NCBI RefSeq assembly: GCF_003337215.1
Contig: NZ_QPIG01000003.1
Span: 334,311 to 398,310 of the forward strand
Length of the DNA stretch: 64,000 nt
Direction: 5' to 3'
Source: Oceanihabitans sediminis
Lineage (GTDB): Bacteria > Bacteroidota > Bacteroidia > Flavobacteriales > Flavobacteriaceae
Below, piece by piece: positions 44,390 through 53,269 of the stretch. The translations under genes were made by a program, and so were the position numbers. The notes beneath the pieces are model-generated. The model saw nothing but the letters and a program-made list of their open reading frames with translations, did no database searches and had not been told where the DNA came from. Positions within the stretch are counted from its first letter, which is position 1. The number at the start of each line of letters is the position of its first letter.

Positions 44390-45628
44390 TTAATATTCTG
44401 TATAAGCATCTTCATCAAATTTAAATGATAAAGAGAAACGCAATGTATTTTCTAATGGGCTTTGAACTTTTGAAGCCGAGAATAAATACGATAAGTCAAT
44501 ATTAACTACATTAAATTTAAATCCTGCTCCTAATGCAAAGAATTTTCTTGCTCCTTTATCTTCACTTTCATTAAAGTATCCTGTACGGAAAGCAAAAGAG
44601 TTTTGGTACATATATTCTGCACCTATAGCATAAGTAAATTCTTTTAGCTCTTCGCTAAATCCTCCTGGTGCATCACCAAAAGATTGAAACATTCCTGAAA
44701 CAAAACTTACATCTGGATCTTTTCCTTCAATAATATAGTTTGGTTCATAGCTAATTTCATTATCGATATTTGGATCGTATTCCCCATTTCCATTTACATC
44801 TTCGTACTCACGTCTTTCTCCCATAATTGGAGGAGTTGGCACTAATAATTTAGTCACCTCTCCAGTTACCGAAATCGTATTATAATCATCTAAGATAAAG
44901 TCGAATCCACCACCTAAACGTAAAGTTGTTGGTTGAAAGTTATCTACTCCTCCTTCTGAATATTTGAATTTTGGTCCGATATTTTGAATAGCAAATCCTA
45001 AACGAGTTCTTCCGTTATAACTATTATATGCTTCTTCTTCACTTTGGTAGTATCCAGTTACATCTACCCCAAAAGTACTTGCTGCATAAGCTTCATCAAA
45101 GCTATCTAACTTTAAATCTGAACGCATATAACGCATTGCTACAGCCATAGAAAATTGCTCGCTTAACTTTAAAGCATAAGCTGCATCAAGAGTAAATTCA
45201 TTTGGTCTTTGTACTAATGGTGTTGAATTTTCATCTACAACAAATTCAATATCTCCTAAAGAGAAATATCTTAAACTAGCAGAGAAAGCACTTCTTTCAT
45301 TTATTCTATTAAAATAAGTAAGGTTTCCTAAAAAGATATCGTTTACTAACTGACTTAAATATGGTGTATAACTAACAGCAAATCCTTGTTTATCTGTTGA
45401 GAACGCATATTTGGCTGGATTCCATTGTTGTGAGAATGCATCAACCGAAGTTGCTACACCTATATCTCCCATACCTGCTGCTCTCGCGTCTGATGCAATT
45501 AACAAGAAAGGCATTCCTGTTGTAATTACTCTAGAATCATAAGGGTCTGGAGTTATTTCTACAACATTTTGAGCATTCGTTTTTACTAAAAAAAGCAAAC
45601 AAGCTATGGATAAAATTAGTTTCTTCAT
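44390..45628 (-). CDS. porV: T9SS outer-membrane protein PorV
   Basis: A 412-aa outer-membrane barrel of type IX secretion that shuttles cargo from the translocon to the PorU attachment complex. It has a signal peptide (cleavage near residue 19, KTNA). FLLIASDARAAGMGDIGVATSVDAFSQQWNPAK (about 41-73) is a clear PorV/LptO signature. The last strand ends FSLSFKFDEDAYTEY. It follows porU by 33 nt, the usual operon. gldJ is nearby in divergent orientation. Confidence 0.93.
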   Translation of the reverse strand: MKKLILSIACLLFLVKTNAQNVVEITPDPYDSRVITTGMPFLLIASDARAAGMGDIGVATSVDAFSQQWNPAKYAFSTDKQGFAVSYTPYLSQLVNDIFLGNLTYFNRINERSAFSASLRYFSLGDIEFVVDENSTPLVQRPNEFTLDAAYALKLSEQFSMAVAMRYMRSDLKLDSFDEAYAASTFGVDVTGYYQSEEEAYNSYNGRTRLGFAIQNIGPKFKYSEGGVDNFQPTTLRLGGGFDFILDDYNTISVTGEVTKLLVPTPPIMGERREYEDVNGNGEYDPNIDNEISYEPNYIIEGKDPDVSFVSGMFQSFGDAPGGFSEELKEFTYAIGAEYMYQNSFAFRTGYFNESEDKGARKFFALGAGFKFNVVNIDLSYLFSASKVQSPLENTLRFSLSFKFDEDAYTEY

Positions 45629-45661
45629 TTGATCTGTTTATTTAACAAATATAAATTATTA

Positions 45662-48600
45662 TTATAGTATTACAAGTTTCTCTATTTTTTCAACCTTTTT
45701 ATTTAAGGTATTGGAACGTACTGTTAGCTTATAAACATAAACTCCTTTTCCTATTTTGTCTCCAAAATCATCACGTCCGTCCCAAACAATATCTCTTGAT
45801 AGTGCCGAACCACTTCCTCCACAACAATCGGATGCATTTGTTTGACCATTAATGGTTCTTACCAATTTACCGGACACGGTGAATATCTGTACTGAAACGT
45901 CTAAAGGTTCCGAACTATTGTGGTTAAACCAAAATTCTGTGTAATTAACAAATGGGTTTGGGTAATTTAATACGTTATCTACAACAAGTTGTTCGTTTTC
46001 ATTATATACAACAAATTGAATTTCTTGCGTAGTAGAATTGTTATATACATCCCAAGCTTTTAAGGTTAAGGTATGTAAACCTGGGCTTAAATTTCTAAAT
46101 GGGTAGCTTACCGTACCTTTAGTATAATCATCTACTTCGGTTTGATAATAATCATTTAAAATAAACGGATTGGTTTCGTCTCCATCAATAATAGCTACGA
46201 TATCATGACCAATACCACTTGCGGTGTTAATACCATTTTCATCTTCTAGTTTTACTAATAATGTAGGTGATTCGTTTGTAATTCCACCAGAAACAAAACT
46301 TTCATCATTCATAAAAAGGGTTACTAACGGACCAACATTATCTTCTGGTGCATCGTTATTTATTCCTCCTATTTTAATTGTTTCTATACTTGCTCCTGTT
46401 TGATCTTGAAGAAAAGGAATTTCAGATTTTGCATAAAAGCTGGCTTTTCCGAAGCCAACAGGAATACTAATATCTCTAGGAACTACAAATTCGAATTCGA
46501 ATTGCCCATTGGTAATAGACGCTTGCCCTCTGAAAATTATTTCTCCTAAGGTTTTAAAGTCCATATAAATTAAAGCACCTCCATCTCTTGTTCTATCATT
46601 TGCTAAGGTTCTTCTGTCAATTTCCTTATCGTATATAGTTGTCGAAAGCACCCCATTATAATTAGTTAATACATTACCTGCTAAGTCTGTTACTTCACCA
46701 GATAATTTTACACGACCTAAAGCTTGTAATGTATCTGTATCATCTTCAACAGGAACATCATTTATTTTTGTTAATCGAATACTTGGCTTAGGAAAAGATA
46801 ATTTCATTGCAGGGTCTCCAATAAAAAAGATTAATCTTCTTTGGGATACATTGGAAATTGAAGGACTATTTTTTGTTAGTCTTAAAGCTTCAGCTATCGA
46901 AGGATATTCGTGATCTTGATACTCATCGGTATCATTATATGAAAACATATATTCACTTAATACCTCATTGAAGGTCACACCAACACTTACAAAAATTTGT
47001 CTAGTAGTGGTTATTAAAGAAACAGCTCCACCATCTGGATTCCAGAAAGTAAACTCTCCTGCTGTTGGTCGTAACGGATTGTCAAACCTTGTAAACTCAC
47101 AGGTTACCGTAACGAAGCAATTCAGCTTACAGGTGTTTCCGAAGTTTTTTGCCATAGGCTGATCGTAAAAACGCTCATGCCCTAGTCCGTCTTCACCACC
47201 ATGTCCAAAATAATTCACTACCAACGCACCTTTTTCTACTGCATTATTAATCGCTTCTGTTACTTTAGGATAACGATCCCCTCCTGCTGATGCTTCCTGT
47301 AAAAAAGCATCACTGTGAATTTTTGTTGCATTTAAAAATGGCTTAGCAGCAGATATATTATCTGATAGTCTATCGGTAGTTTCTTGTAAAGTTCTTTCCC
47401 ATGCTAGATCTACATCATCAGAAATCATTACGAAGCTATTCCTCCAACTATCATAACTTTCTTCACTGTGATAAGAGATTATTTTATCTACAACCTCTCT
47501 TGCTTGTTGTGTAGTACTTACCAAAATTCTTCCAACGGCAATATCTAATTTATCTGAAGAACTCATTGCTCCTTCATTATCATCCATCATTCCAAAAAAG
47601 TCATCTGAAACGAATGAATTTGTTAGATTGAAACTCTCCATAGCATGCCATGAAGGAACAATATTGGTGTTGTTTTGCAATCTGTCTTTATAGTCTACAG
47701 AGCCATCACCGAAAAGGCATAAATATTTTAATCTTTTTTCAGGCGAACTCGCATTATCATAAATGTATTTAACAAAATTTCTAATTGCACCTATATCTTG
47801 ACTACCAGAACTGAATTCGTTATAAATCTTACCTAAGGTCACCACCTTAACATTAAGATTGTATTTCAGCTTATTGATATCTGCCAACCTTTGCGCTTGA
47901 TTTACTAAAAAAGTAGGGGTAACAATTAAGTAATCTATATCTTCAAAATTACCTTGCTCATTTAAAAAGATGGTTCCTTTTAAATCTTGATTAGCAACAT
48001 TAGAGTTAGAAGCCATTATTGGTTCAAAATAACCTGTTTTACCAACAACTACATATTCTTTTAAACTACCTAAGTTGGAAGTGAAACTAAAAGTATTGCT
48101 AGCTTCAGTATTTACGGCGGTTGTAACATTATACAAGTCGGTAATCTCCCAAATTTCTGAAACATTACTCGCATTTGTAATAGTGTATCTTCCTATTCCC
48201 GTACTTGTAGCTACTGCCTTATTTCTAAAACTGAATTGATTACCAGAGTAGTTCAGAGCTCTAGTTCCTTCAATAGAAATATAATCTAAATAAGCATTAG
48301 CACTAGGGTTTCCTGCGTTGTTATAATTCAGTTGAACAGCTATTTCGCCAGAATTAACATTTATATCTCCGTTAAAAACAGACTCTACTGCTAAAGTTTC
48401 GTTAGTTGCTGCTGCCAAATTTAAAGTGGTAATATTTGCTCCATTAGCATTTAACTGCATGCTTGAAGCTGTAGAAGCATCTGATGCAACATACACCTTC
48501 AGTCTTAAAGGTTCAGAAGTTATTAAATCTGGCATAGAAAAATTAAAAGTTTGTTCGTTTTCTATATCAAACTTTTCTCCAAACCATCTTCTACCTACAT

Positions 48601-49540
48601 TGACTATATTATGTTCATCTACCTCATGAAACTGATAATCTTGAAAATTATCAATTTCTAAATCTACAGGCCCTGAAGGCTGAATAAAAGGCTGTATTCT
48701 TTTTCCTTGTCCCGGACTTATATTTATATAGTAATAAGTTACATCAGAATATAAATTAATATGCGTATTACTTTCTGCGCTATAACCTTTAGGACCTTGG
48801 GCATAAAACAATATATAGTCGTTATTATCAAATTGCCCATCACTTTCTCCTACAATTCTAATAGCATTTTCTGCAAGATCGTAAGGATAAGGCTCGGAAT
48901 TCGCATATGGAATCATTTTACCTCCATTACCATATAACTTAATGTTTCGCGGATCTACATTATTTGTATTTACACCAATCGAGCTTAAAAAGTCTTTAGT
49001 TATTTTAAAAACTCCCGTGGTATCCACATAAAACTTATACCACTCCCCAGAACTTAATACCGAATTAGAAATCGCTCTGTTAGTTGCACCATTATATCTA
49101 GAGCTAGAACGGTTATCATAATTCACCGTAAAGGAAGTTACTTTCTTATACACGCCATTATCATTAATAATAGGAGAAACTTCTAAATAAGCATGACGAA
49201 CATCTCTTGCTATAGAGTTTGATAAAGTATATTGAATCTTTTTAGGAATACTTTTAAGGTTAACTCCCTTTAATTCATTTTTTGAAATACTTGCGTAAGT
49301 AACTTGAGACAATGCAACAGAAGACTCATTTACCAAACTAGCTATTTCCCACTGTGCAACAAATTGTAAACCATCTGTTAAACTATAATTGAAATGCTCT
49401 TTATTAAAATAAGGAACCTCGAAAGAAAATTTTTCTGTAGCAATGGTTGTATAATCCTGCCATGTAATTTTGAATGTTTTCTGTTGCGAAAAAACAGCAA
49501 AATGTAGTATAAAGCCTATTAAAAGTAATATCTTTTTCAT
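45662..49540 (-). CDS. porU: T9SS C-terminal signal peptidase PorU (sortase)
   Basis: A 1292-aa secreted gingipain-family (C25) protease of type IX secretion that removes the C-terminal signal of cargo. The signal peptide covers about 1-18. The catalytic domain has His780 in YFGHGGEDG and Cys814 in TVTCEF, a 34-residue spacing like the C25 dyad. The C-terminus is a type A-like sorting domain: NYPNPF (about 1193) through KGVYVYKLTV, with an acidic Cys-rich insert SDCCGGSGSA. It is followed by porV and is divergent from gldJ. Confidence 0.93.
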   Translation of the reverse strand: MKKILLLIGFILHFAVFSQQKTFKITWQDYTTIATEKFSFEVPYFNKEHFNYSLTDGLQFVAQWEIASLVNESSVALSQVTYASISKNELKGVNLKSIPKKIQYTLSNSIARDVRHAYLEVSPIINDNGVYKKVTSFTVNYDNRSSSRYNGATNRAISNSVLSSGEWYKFYVDTTGVFKITKDFLSSIGVNTNNVDPRNIKLYGNGGKMIPYANSEPYPYDLAENAIRIVGESDGQFDNNDYILFYAQGPKGYSAESNTHINLYSDVTYYYINISPGQGKRIQPFIQPSGPVDLEIDNFQDYQFHEVDEHNIVNVGRRWFGEKFDIENEQTFNFSMPDLITSEPLRLKVYVASDASTASSMQLNANGANITTLNLAAATNETLAVESVFNGDINVNSGEIAVQLNYNNAGNPSANAYLDYISIEGTRALNYSGNQFSFRNKAVATSTGIGRYTITNASNVSEIWEITDLYNVTTAVNTEASNTFSFTSNLGSLKEYVVVGKTGYFEPIMASNSNVANQDLKGTIFLNEQGNFEDIDYLIVTPTFLVNQAQRLADINKLKYNLNVKVVTLGKIYNEFSSGSQDIGAIRNFVKYIYDNASSPEKRLKYLCLFGDGSVDYKDRLQNNTNIVPSWHAMESFNLTNSFVSDDFFGMMDDNEGAMSSSDKLDIAVGRILVSTTQQAREVVDKIISYHSEESYDSWRNSFVMISDDVDLAWERTLQETTDRLSDNISAAKPFLNATKIHSDAFLQEASAGGDRYPKVTEAINNAVEKGALVVNYFGHGGEDGLGHERFYDQPMAKNFGNTCKLNCFVTVTCEFTRFDNPLRPTAGEFTFWNPDGGAVSLITTTRQIFVSVGVTFNEVLSEYMFSYNDTDEYQDHEYPSIAEALRLTKNSPSISNVSQRRLIFFIGDPAMKLSFPKPSIRLTKINDVPVEDDTDTLQALGRVKLSGEVTDLAGNVLTNYNGVLSTTIYDKEIDRRTLANDRTRDGGALIYMDFKTLGEIIFRGQASITNGQFEFEFVVPRDISIPVGFGKASFYAKSEIPFLQDQTGASIETIKIGGINNDAPEDNVGPLVTLFMNDESFVSGGITNESPTLLVKLEDENGINTASGIGHDIVAIIDGDETNPFILNDYYQTEVDDYTKGTVSYPFRNLSPGLHTLTLKAWDVYNNSTTQEIQFVVYNENEQLVVDNVLNYPNPFVNYTEFWFNHNSSEPLDVSVQIFTVSGKLVRTINGQTNASDCCGGSGSALSRDIVWDGRDDFGDKIGKGVYVYKLTVRSNTLNKKVEKIEKLVIL

Positions 49541-49654
49541 TGCATAAATAACGTGAATAATTGACTGTTATTATTTAAAAACACACAATTTTTAAAAAGG
49601 AATCAAAAATACAATAATATTTTAAAATCTTGGGCGTTATAACATTTACTAATT

Positions 49655-49684
49655 CAACGATAAACTGAAAAAACACTATCGTTG
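49655..49684. repeat. Inverted repeat between porU and gldJ
   Basis: CAACGATA (49655-49662) and TATCGTTG (49677-49684), perfect 8 bp with a 14-nt spacer, in the divergent promoter region. No T-run follows, so it is not a terminator. It may be an operator or a chance palindrome. Confidence 0.35.
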
Positions 49685-49743
49685 TAAGGTTTAATAATCA
49701 AGATAAACTGCAATTAATTTTTAATCTATTTTAACTTATTAAC

Positions 49744-49772
49744 TTGTAGTATTAACTGAAATTATTATATTG
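49744..49772 (+). promoter_or_regulatory. Putative gldJ promoter
   Basis: TTG (49744-49746), 19 nt and TATATTG(C) (49766-49773), near-consensus with one T missing. The ATG at 49809 is 36 nt downstream. Confidence 0.45.
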
Positions 49773-49808
49773 CATCACTAAAAATAACAAGAAGCTTACT
49801 TTAAAAGT

Positions 49809-51485
49809 ATGAACATGAGAAAAGTAGTATTATTATTAATTCTTGCAGTATCTGTAACTGCAGTAAGTTGTAAAAGATCTAGTTCAAAAAACACATCTAG
49901 AGCAACTGGTTGGCAAATCAACTCTAAAGAAGGTGGTTTTCAATACAATGATAGGTTCAAAGAGCAAGAAACCGCTCCTGGATTAGTATTTGTTGAAGGA
50001 GGAACTTTTACGATGGGTAAAGTTCAAGATGATGTTATGCATGATTGGAACAACACACCAAACCAACAACATGTACAGTCTTTTTATATGGACGAGTCTG
50101 AGGTAACTAACTTTATGTATACAGAATACTTATATTGGTTAAAATCAACTTACCCACCATCTGAAGAAAACTTTAAAGCTATATATAATGGCGCACTTCC
50201 AGACACTTTAGTATGGAGAAACCGTTTAGGGTATAACGAAGTTATGACAAATAACTATTTACGTCACCCAGCTTACGCAGAATATCCTGTTGTAGGTGTT
50301 AGTTGGATTCAAGCAGTTGAATTTGCAAACTGGAGATCTGACAGATATAACGAGTTGAACTTAGAAAAAGCAGGTTACTTAACAAGAGATGCTAAATTAA
50401 GTGCAACTGCAGATGCTAACTTTAATACAGACACTTATATTAATGCTCCTACCTTAACTTATGGTGGAAATGATAGTATTATCAAACCAGAAAAATCAAG
50501 ACGTAGAGTACAAACTACTGCTAGTGGAGACACTATTAATGTTTTTGCTAATAGAGAAACTGGACTTATTTCTCCAAAATACAGACTTCCAACGGAAGCA
50601 GAATGGGAATATGCAGCTTTAGGAATGTCTGAAATTAGAAGCTATAACACACACAGAGGTAGAAAAAAATACCCTTGGAATGGACAGTACACTCGTACAG
50701 GAAAACGTCAAATCCGTGGGGACCAAATGGCTAACTTCAAACAAGGAAAAGGGGATTACGGTGGAATTGCAGGATGGTCTGACGACGGTGCAGATATCAC
50801 TAAACAAGTAATGTCTTTCGCTCCTAACGATTACGGTTTATACGATATGGCTGGTAACGTTGCAGAATGGGTTGCCGATGTTTACAGACCTATTGTTGAC
50901 GATGAGTTTAACGACTTTAACTACTACAGAGGTAACGTTTATACTAAAAATGCTATTAACGATGACGGAACTGTTAAGATTGTAACTACAGACGAAATAG
51001 TTTTCGATACATTATCTAACGGTAAAGTTGTTGCTAGAAACCTTCCTGGAGAAATTCTTCAAGTAGGTGTTGACGAAAACGAAACTTACTTAAGAACAAA
51101 CTTCGATAGAAGTGATAACCGTAACTTTAGAGATGGTGATAAACGTTCTTCAAGACAATATGCAGATTCTTTTGATGAAGAAGATGGGGAAGTTGAAAAC
51201 GAACAACTAACTAGAAAAATGTATAACTCACCAAAACATAGCATCGAAAGAGATTCTTCAGGAGCTATTATTCGTGATTACGACAAATCAAACAAACGTA
51301 CTTCTTTAATTAATGATGAAGTAAGAGTTTACAAAGGAGGTTCTTGGAAAGACAGAGAATACTGGTTAGATCCAGCTCAAAGACGCTACTTCCCTCAAGA
51401 TATGGCTACAGACTATATCGGATTTAGATGTGCTATGTCTCGTGTAGGTTCAAAATCGAAACAAAAGAACAAAACTAAGAACTAA
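49809..51485 (+). CDS. gldJ: Gliding motility lipoprotein GldJ
   Basis: A 558-aa outer-membrane lipoprotein required for gliding and type IX secretion. A signal peptide ends in a lipobox (VTAVSC, Cys21). The body is an FGE-sulfatase/SUMF1-like domain: EGGTFTMGK (61-69), DESEVTNFMYTEYL, WRNRLGYNEVM, GNVAEWVADVY and VYKGGSWKDREYW. The paired catalytic cysteines of formylglycine-generating enzymes are absent at the C-terminal position (KDREYW instead), so it is structural. An acidic insert (DDEFNDF to EDGEVENEQ) separates the last motifs. It is followed by a terminator and murF. Confidence 0.95.
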   Translation: MNMRKVVLLLILAVSVTAVSCKRSSSKNTSRATGWQINSKEGGFQYNDRFKEQETAPGLVFVEGGTFTMGKVQDDVMHDWNNTPNQQHVQSFYMDESEVTNFMYTEYLYWLKSTYPPSEENFKAIYNGALPDTLVWRNRLGYNEVMTNNYLRHPAYAEYPVVGVSWIQAVEFANWRSDRYNELNLEKAGYLTRDAKLSATADANFNTDTYINAPTLTYGGNDSIIKPEKSRRRVQTTASGDTINVFANRETGLISPKYRLPTEAEWEYAALGMSEIRSYNTHRGRKKYPWNGQYTRTGKRQIRGDQMANFKQGKGDYGGIAGWSDDGADITKQVMSFAPNDYGLYDMAGNVAEWVADVYRPIVDDEFNDFNYYRGNVYTKNAINDDGTVKIVTTDEIVFDTLSNGKVVARNLPGEILQVGVDENETYLRTNFDRSDNRNFRDGDKRSSRQYADSFDEEDGEVENEQLTRKMYNSPKHSIERDSSGAIIRDYDKSNKRTSLINDEVRVYKGGSWKDREYWLDPAQRRYFPQDMATDYIGFRCAMSRVGSKSKQKNKTKN

Positions 51486-51504
51486 GAATTCTTTAATAAT
51501 ATTA

Positions 51505-51537
51505 AAAAAGTCCTGACAATTGTCAGGACTTTTTTTT
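51505..51537 (+). terminator. Terminator of gldJ
   Basis: A perfect palindrome around GTCCTGACAATTGTCAGGAC with flanking A and T runs (51505-51537). Confidence 0.85.
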
Positions 51538-51550
51538 ATACATTTAATCT

Positions 51551-52828
51551 ATGAAAATAGAACAATTACACCAACTGTACTTACAATGCAACAAAGTAAG
51601 TACAGACACTAGAAAAATAGAAAACAACTCACTTTTTTTCGCTTTAAAAGGAGAAAATTTTAACGGCAATACCTTTGCTAAACAAGCCATTGAAAATGGT
51701 GCAAAATATGTTGTTATAGATGAGGAAGCATACGCTATAGAAGGTAAAACCCTATTAGTAGATAATGTTCTTAAAACACTTCAAAAGCTTGCTAGTTATC
51801 ACCGTGATTACTTAAAAGTAAAAATCATATCGCTTACGGGAAGCAACGGAAAAACTACTACGAAAGAACTTATTAACGCTACCCTTTCACAAAAATTTAA
51901 AACGGTTGCAACTATAGGAAACCTAAATAACCATATTGGTGTTCCGCTTACTTTATTATCAATGGATAAAAGCACCGAAATAGGTATTGTTGAAATGGGT
52001 GCAAATCATTTAAAAGAAATAGAATTCTTATGTAATATAGCTAAACCAGATTATGGTTATATCACTAATTTTGGAAAAGCACATCTAGAAGGTTTCGGAA
52101 GCATAGAAGGAGTTATACAGGGTAAAACTGAATTGTACCAATTTTTAAAAGAAAACAACAAGCACATCTTTTTTAATGCCGATGATTTCATTCAAGAAGA
52201 AAAACTACAAGGCTATAAACTTAAATTTGGATTTACTCAGACCAAAGAAGATTACTATAAAATAGAATTAGAAGAAGCCAATCCGTTTGTTGTTTGTAAA
52301 GTAGAAAATACTACTATCACTTCTAATCTAATTGGTGCTTATAATTTTATGAATCTTTCTGCCGCAATAAGCATTGCTAGCTATTTCAAGGTGGATTTAA
52401 AGGCTATAAAAAAAGGAATAGAGAATTACACCCCAAACAACAATAGATCTCAAATCATCACTGTAGGAAGTAACAAAGTAGTATTAGATGCTTACAATGC
52501 AAACCCTACAAGTATGCAAGCAGCATTAAACAACTTTTCAAAGTTGAAGAGCACTAATAAAATAGTTATTCTTGGAGATATGTTTGAATTAGGAAGTGAA
52601 GCAGAAGCAGAACACCAGAACATTGCCGGTTTATCCTTAAAATTAGGTTTTGACAAAATATATTTGGTTGGTGAAAACTTTTATAAAACAGAATTACTTT
52701 CTGATAGAATAGAAAAACACCCATCTTTTGCAGCTTTTAAAGAGAATTTCAAAAAACCAGAAAACGCTAACTTGTTAATTAAAGGATCAAGAGGAATGGC
52801 CTTAGAAAGAACTTTAGAATTACTTTAA
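51551..52828 (+). CDS. murF: UDP-MurNAc-tripeptide--D-Ala-D-Ala ligase
   Basis: A 425-aa Mur ligase that adds D-Ala-D-Ala to the UDP-MurNAc-tripeptide in the last cytosolic step of peptidoglycan precursor synthesis. The ATP loop is SLTGSNGKTTTKEL (about 95-108). LNNHIGVPLTLL, EMGANHLKEIEFL and NPTSMQAALNNF match the MurF family. The N-terminal domain (KVSTDTRKIENNSLFFALKGENF) recognises the UDP-sugar. It begins 14 nt after the gldJ terminator. Confidence 0.95.
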   Translation: MKIEQLHQLYLQCNKVSTDTRKIENNSLFFALKGENFNGNTFAKQAIENGAKYVVIDEEAYAIEGKTLLVDNVLKTLQKLASYHRDYLKVKIISLTGSNGKTTTKELINATLSQKFKTVATIGNLNNHIGVPLTLLSMDKSTEIGIVEMGANHLKEIEFLCNIAKPDYGYITNFGKAHLEGFGSIEGVIQGKTELYQFLKENNKHIFFNADDFIQEEKLQGYKLKFGFTQTKEDYYKIELEEANPFVVCKVENTTITSNLIGAYNFMNLSAAISIASYFKVDLKAIKKGIENYTPNNNRSQIITVGSNKVVLDAYNANPTSMQAALNNFSKLKSTNKIVILGDMFELGSEAEAEHQNIAGLSLKLGFDKIYLVGENFYKTELLSDRIEKHPSFAAFKENFKKPENANLLIKGSRGMALERTLELL

Positions 52829-52850
52829 AAATGAAACTGCTACAAATAAA

Positions 52851-52880
52851 AAAAGCTTCTCTAAAAAGAGAAGCTTTTTT
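52851..52880. terminator. Terminator of murF and of tRNA-Val copy 1
   Basis: A 12-bp perfect stem (52851-52862 with 52867-52878) with a short loop and A/T runs on both sides. It lies 3 nt from the tRNA 3' end and can serve murF from the other side. Confidence 0.8.
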
Positions 52881-52882
52881 TG

Positions 52883-52957
52883 TGGGCGCGAAGGGATTCG
52901 AACCCCTGACCCCTTGGGTGTAAACCAAGTGCTCTGAACCAACTGAGCTACGCGCCC
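52883..52957 (-). tRNA. tRNA-Val (anticodon UAC), copy 1
   Basis: A complete cloverleaf on the minus strand. The acceptor stem is GGGCGCG paired with CGCGCCC, the D arm is GCTCAGTTGGTTCAGAGC, and the T arm is GGGGTTCGAATCCC. The anticodon stem CTTGG/CCAAG encloses TTTACAC, so the anticodon is UAC (valine). No CCA is encoded. It is identical in its 75-nt gene body to copy 2. Confidence 0.95.
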
Positions 52958-53050
52958 TATTTCAAAATTTCAACAAATTACTCTTAAGTAATTATTTGTG
53001 TTTGCTTATAAATGGAAATTATAAGACGCTTCTATATATAATAGAAAAAT

Positions 53051-53080
53051 AAAAAGCCCCTCTATTAAGAGAAGCTTTTT
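53051..53080 (-). terminator. Degenerate terminator after tRNA-Val copy 2
   Basis: An imperfect hairpin (53051-53080) with the same AAGCTTCTCT-type stem as the one after copy 1, interrupted by CC/AA mismatches. It is a diverged copy of the terminator. Confidence 0.55.
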
Positions 53081-53081
53081 G

Positions 53082-53156
53082 TGGGCGCGAAGGGATTCGA
53101 ACCCCTGACCCCTTGGGTGTAAACCAAGTGCTCTGAACCAACTGAGCTACGCGCCC
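53082..53156 (-). tRNA. tRNA-Val (anticodon UAC), copy 2
   Basis: Identical to copy 1, 199 nt upstream on the minus strand. It is transcribed first from a canonical promoter. The leader sequences preceding the two copies are also similar, so the whole leader-tRNA-terminator unit was duplicated. Confidence 0.95.
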
Positions 53157-53220
53157 TATTCCAATATTTCATCAGATTTCTCTGAAGCAATTAAACTTGT
53201 TTCCTCATCAATTGCGAGTG

Positions 53221-53251
53221 CAAATATAAGACTGTTTTTCGTTTCTCAAAA
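53221..53251 (-). promoter_or_regulatory. Promoter of the tRNA-Val pair
   Basis: On the minus strand TTTTTG (TTG at 53249-53247), 18 nt and TATATTTG (53228-53221), an excellent match to the consensus. Confidence 0.7.
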
Positions 53252-53269
53252 ACTTTTTTGATAAATTTT

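Noticed and set aside
52883..53156. Identical tRNA copies as attachment-site duplication
   Set aside because: No integrase or foreign genes lie between them and the spacer is only 124 nt; a plain tandem duplication explains it.
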